Assembly (NCBI GenBank): GCA_002471375.1
Contig: DKPV01000046.1
Location: forward strand, 1-16,367
Length of the DNA: 16,367 nt
Direction of reading: 5' to 3'
Source of the DNA: Flavobacteriales bacterium UBA7325
GTDB taxonomy: Bacteria > Bacteroidota > Bacteroidia > Flavobacteriales_D > Crocinitomicaceae
Below, piece by piece: positions 14,898 through 16,367 of this stretch; within the stretch, counting starts at the first letter, position 1, and each line of letters begins with the position of its first letter. A program made the translations under genes and the position numbers. The notes beneath the pieces were generated by a model that did not search any database, had not been told where the DNA came from, and was given only the letters and a program-made list of their open reading frames with translations.

Positions 14898-15860
14898 TTA
14901 AAGTGCCTGAAATTCAATATTTGGATAGCCTTTTAATCCTTCTGAATTGTAAAACCCAACAATTCTTAACTTATAAAAGAACCCGTTTTGTGTGCGAATA
15001 ATATAGTGTTGATTGGAATAGGTCGTGAACACGCCATCCTCTAAGCTGTAATACTTCCAATCATAACCAATTGCATCAAGATCATAATTAAATTCAAGTG
15101 ATTCAACGTCTTGCAATTCAATTTCAGCAAATGGTTTTTCATCTAACCTAGCAACAGCTGTTAAGTCTCTATTAGAAAGAACTCCTGTTACAACATACGG
15201 CGTTAACGGATCTGTAAATAAATGGGTGTATTGAGTGAAAATCAAATCATAATCTTGGTCTGGAGGTGCAATTGATACTGCACCAGCATCAAAACTAAAG
15301 TAAGTAAATTGTTCAGTCGTGCTTTTTTCAATTGTATAATTGAGTGGTACTTCACTACTAATTTCGGCATAGCCAATTTCATAGTTGTTTTCGTCTGAAG
15401 ATAAGATCGTTAATTTGGAATATCCTTGATGATCGCCTGTCCAATTATAACCGCGATCAATTACATAAACGAATGCATCTCCCTCCCAATTTCCGACAGC
15501 TGTAGAATCTAAATTACCTGAATGAGCATCCCAATTCCATGCTAAATCTTCTGTTGAATTGATTTCCTCAAATGACATGGATGATCTATGCACTGCCATT
15601 CCTTTACTGACATTTAAAACGATATGACTACCATTTGTTTCAAAAGCCAAATCCCATTCTGTTTTAAGGTTTGATTTTACAACTTGATTGCTTTCTAGGT
15701 CAAAATAAAGCTGATTTCTATAATTTTGCTCCATTTCAATCTCATTCGTTTGCGTATCTCCGGCTAGATGTTTTGGAACGGCAATTTCCTCTTTCATACA
15801 AGATGAAAGGATAAGAGAGAATACAAGAAAGTAACAGTGCTTATTTCTTTTTGAAATCAT
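14898..15860 (-). CDS. HmuY-family outer-membrane lipoprotein
   Basis: HmuY proteins are lipoproteins of Bacteroidota that bind haem, or in some lineages other ligands, and hand it to a TonB-dependent receptor. From ATG 15860 the product has 320 residues. A lipoprotein signal peptide ends in lipobox LSSC with acylated Cys21. The following residues M-K-E-E fit the X-K-(D/E)2 surface-export signal described in Bacteroidota, so the protein may face outward. Family-like segments are EWDLAF near 70, DYDLIFTQYTHLFT near 215, IGYDWKYY near 275 and HYIIRTQNGFFYKLRIVGFY near 295. It is longer than P. gingivalis HmuY (216 aa), with a larger N-terminal half. I chose 15860 over an in-frame GTG-type or other start at 15911, because only 15860 places the signal peptide correctly. 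The start overlaps the receptor's end by 20 nt. The haem-ligating residues cannot be assigned by eye. Confidence 0.85.
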   Translation of the reverse strand: MISKRNKHCYFLVFSLILSSCMKEEIAVPKHLAGDTQTNEIEMEQNYRNQLYFDLESNQVVKSNLKTEWDLAFETNGSHIVLNVSKGMAVHRSSMSFEEINSTEDLAWNWDAHSGNLDSTAVGNWEGDAFVYVIDRGYNWTGDHQGYSKLTILSSDENNYEIGYAEISSEVPLNYTIEKSTTEQFTYFSFDAGAVSIAPPDQDYDLIFTQYTHLFTDPLTPYVVTGVLSNRDLTAVARLDEKPFAEIELQDVESLEFNYDLDAIGYDWKYYSLEDGVFTTYSNQHYIIRTQNGFFYKLRIVGFYNSEGLKGYPNIEFQAL

Positions 15861-16367
15861 AATTAATGGTGTATTTGGCTGAAAAGAATATGGATGTTCC
15901 GCGGGCAGCATTAAAATTCCCTGTTCCCGAGTGCGCTCCGCCTGTTGTACCTATAACGTTTACGGTTTTCACATTCAAGATGTTTTTTGCTCCAACGGTT
16001 AACCTTAGTTGCTTTTTTAGGAGTTGTGTGCTTAAACTAAAATCAAGTATTGAATAAGGGCTTTGTTCATTTTCTCTTATTTCATCATCCACTAAAGCGT
16101 AGCTTTGCAAGGCACCGTTGAACTTACAAAAGGCATTGAGTTGTAGTTTATCTTTAATCAAATGATATGAACAATTCAGACTTGCTTCGGGCGAAAAAGC
16201 GTAGGTATTAACTTCATTATTTTCATTACTCAATCGATTATATCGACCAATATAACTTGCCGCTAATGTGCTTGTTAAACGTTCCGTTTTTAGACTGAAT
16301 TTAAGTTGATTACCAATAGATTTAAACTCACCCAAGTTAATGTAAGTAAATGATCCGTCTTCAAGAA
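15841..16367 (-). CDS. TonB-dependent outer-membrane receptor, C-terminal end (partial)
   Basis: The frame is open to the right edge (the visible part encodes about 175 residues), so plug domain and most of the barrel lie outside. What remains is alternating amphipathic beta strands of the receptor barrel, including the typical penultimate pattern LDFSLSTQLLKKQLRLTVG followed by AKNILNVK, and a last strand FFSAKYTINYDF. The protein then ends in KKK, so the usual terminal aromatic is three residues from the end. A TTG near 16335 is not a real start, because coding sequence continues upstream of it. The gene directly precedes and overlaps the HmuY gene, the classic HmuR-HmuY type pairing. This suggests haem or related iron uptake, but the substrate is inferred from the partner, not from the barrel fragment. 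Confidence 0.87.
   Translation of the reverse strand, partial: LEDGSFTYINLGEFKSIGNQLKFSLKTERLTSTLAASYIGRYNRLSNENNEVNTYAFSPEASLNCSYHLIKDKLQLNAFCKFNGALQSYALVDDEIRENEQSPYSILDFSLSTQLLKKQLRLTVGAKNILNVKTVNVIGTTGGAHSGTGNFNAARGTSIFFSAKYTINYDFKKK

Noticed and set aside
15861..15911. 17-residue N-terminal extension of the HmuY protein
   Set aside because: It would push the lipoprotein signal peptide to residue 18 and deepen the overlap with the receptor gene. ATG 15860 gives a normal signal peptide.
1..16367. CRISPR arrays, insertion sequences, toxin-antitoxin pairs, riboswitches
   Set aside because: Reading both strands I saw no spaced direct repeats, transposase motifs, terminal inverted repeats or recognisable riboswitch cores.

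Overview
The window looks like a chromosomal segment from a member of the Bacteroidota, most likely Flavobacteriales. The signs are promoter-like boxes of the TAnnTTTG type, start codons without clear Shine-Dalgarno sequences, a TamB-family giant next to tsaD, a HmuY lipoprotein paired with a TonB-dependent receptor, and sucC without an adjacent sucD. GC is low, around 40 % in the housekeeping part. The genus cannot be settled from the sequence alone.

Layout, left to right. Positions 1-2012 (minus strand) hold a tightly overlapping three-gene thiol-redox operon: two small exported DsbD-alpha-like proteins, each with a C-x4-C pair, then the start of a DsbD-type transmembrane electron carrier that runs off the left edge. 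Positions 2129-2410 encode a small unrecognised protein. Positions 2496-3530 are tsaD (tRNA t6A synthesis). Only 21 bp of non-coding DNA separates it from the divergent 1519-residue TamB-like gene (3552-8111). Plus-strand housekeeping genes follow: a biotin carboxylase (8253-9737), sucC (9867-11078, with a strong terminator), map (11181-11957) and a polytopic membrane protein overlapping map by one base. A tRNA-Ser(GCU) with its own promoter box and terminator sits at 12637-12724.

Right of the tRNA the content turns accessory. There is an orphan NarL/FixJ-type response regulator (12951-13631), then a minus-strand cluster read from the right edge: the C-terminal end of a TonB-dependent receptor, a HmuY-family lipoprotein overlapping it by 20 nt, an unrecognised 149-residue protein, and a class I SAM methyltransferase. 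The last two are visibly more AT-rich than the rest.

How the genes work together. The Dsb operon probably moves reducing power across the inner membrane to two dedicated periplasmic acceptor domains encoded as separate proteins. The receptor and HmuY form an outer-membrane uptake pair, with the lipoprotein carrying a surface-export-like signal. The middle of the window is ordinary core metabolism and protein maturation. I found no CRISPR array, transposase or phage gene, and no clearly new system. The most notable items are the split, duplicated DsbD-alpha module, the back-to-back tsaD/tamB promoters, apparently leaderless starts, and the AT-rich gene pair downstream of HmuY.
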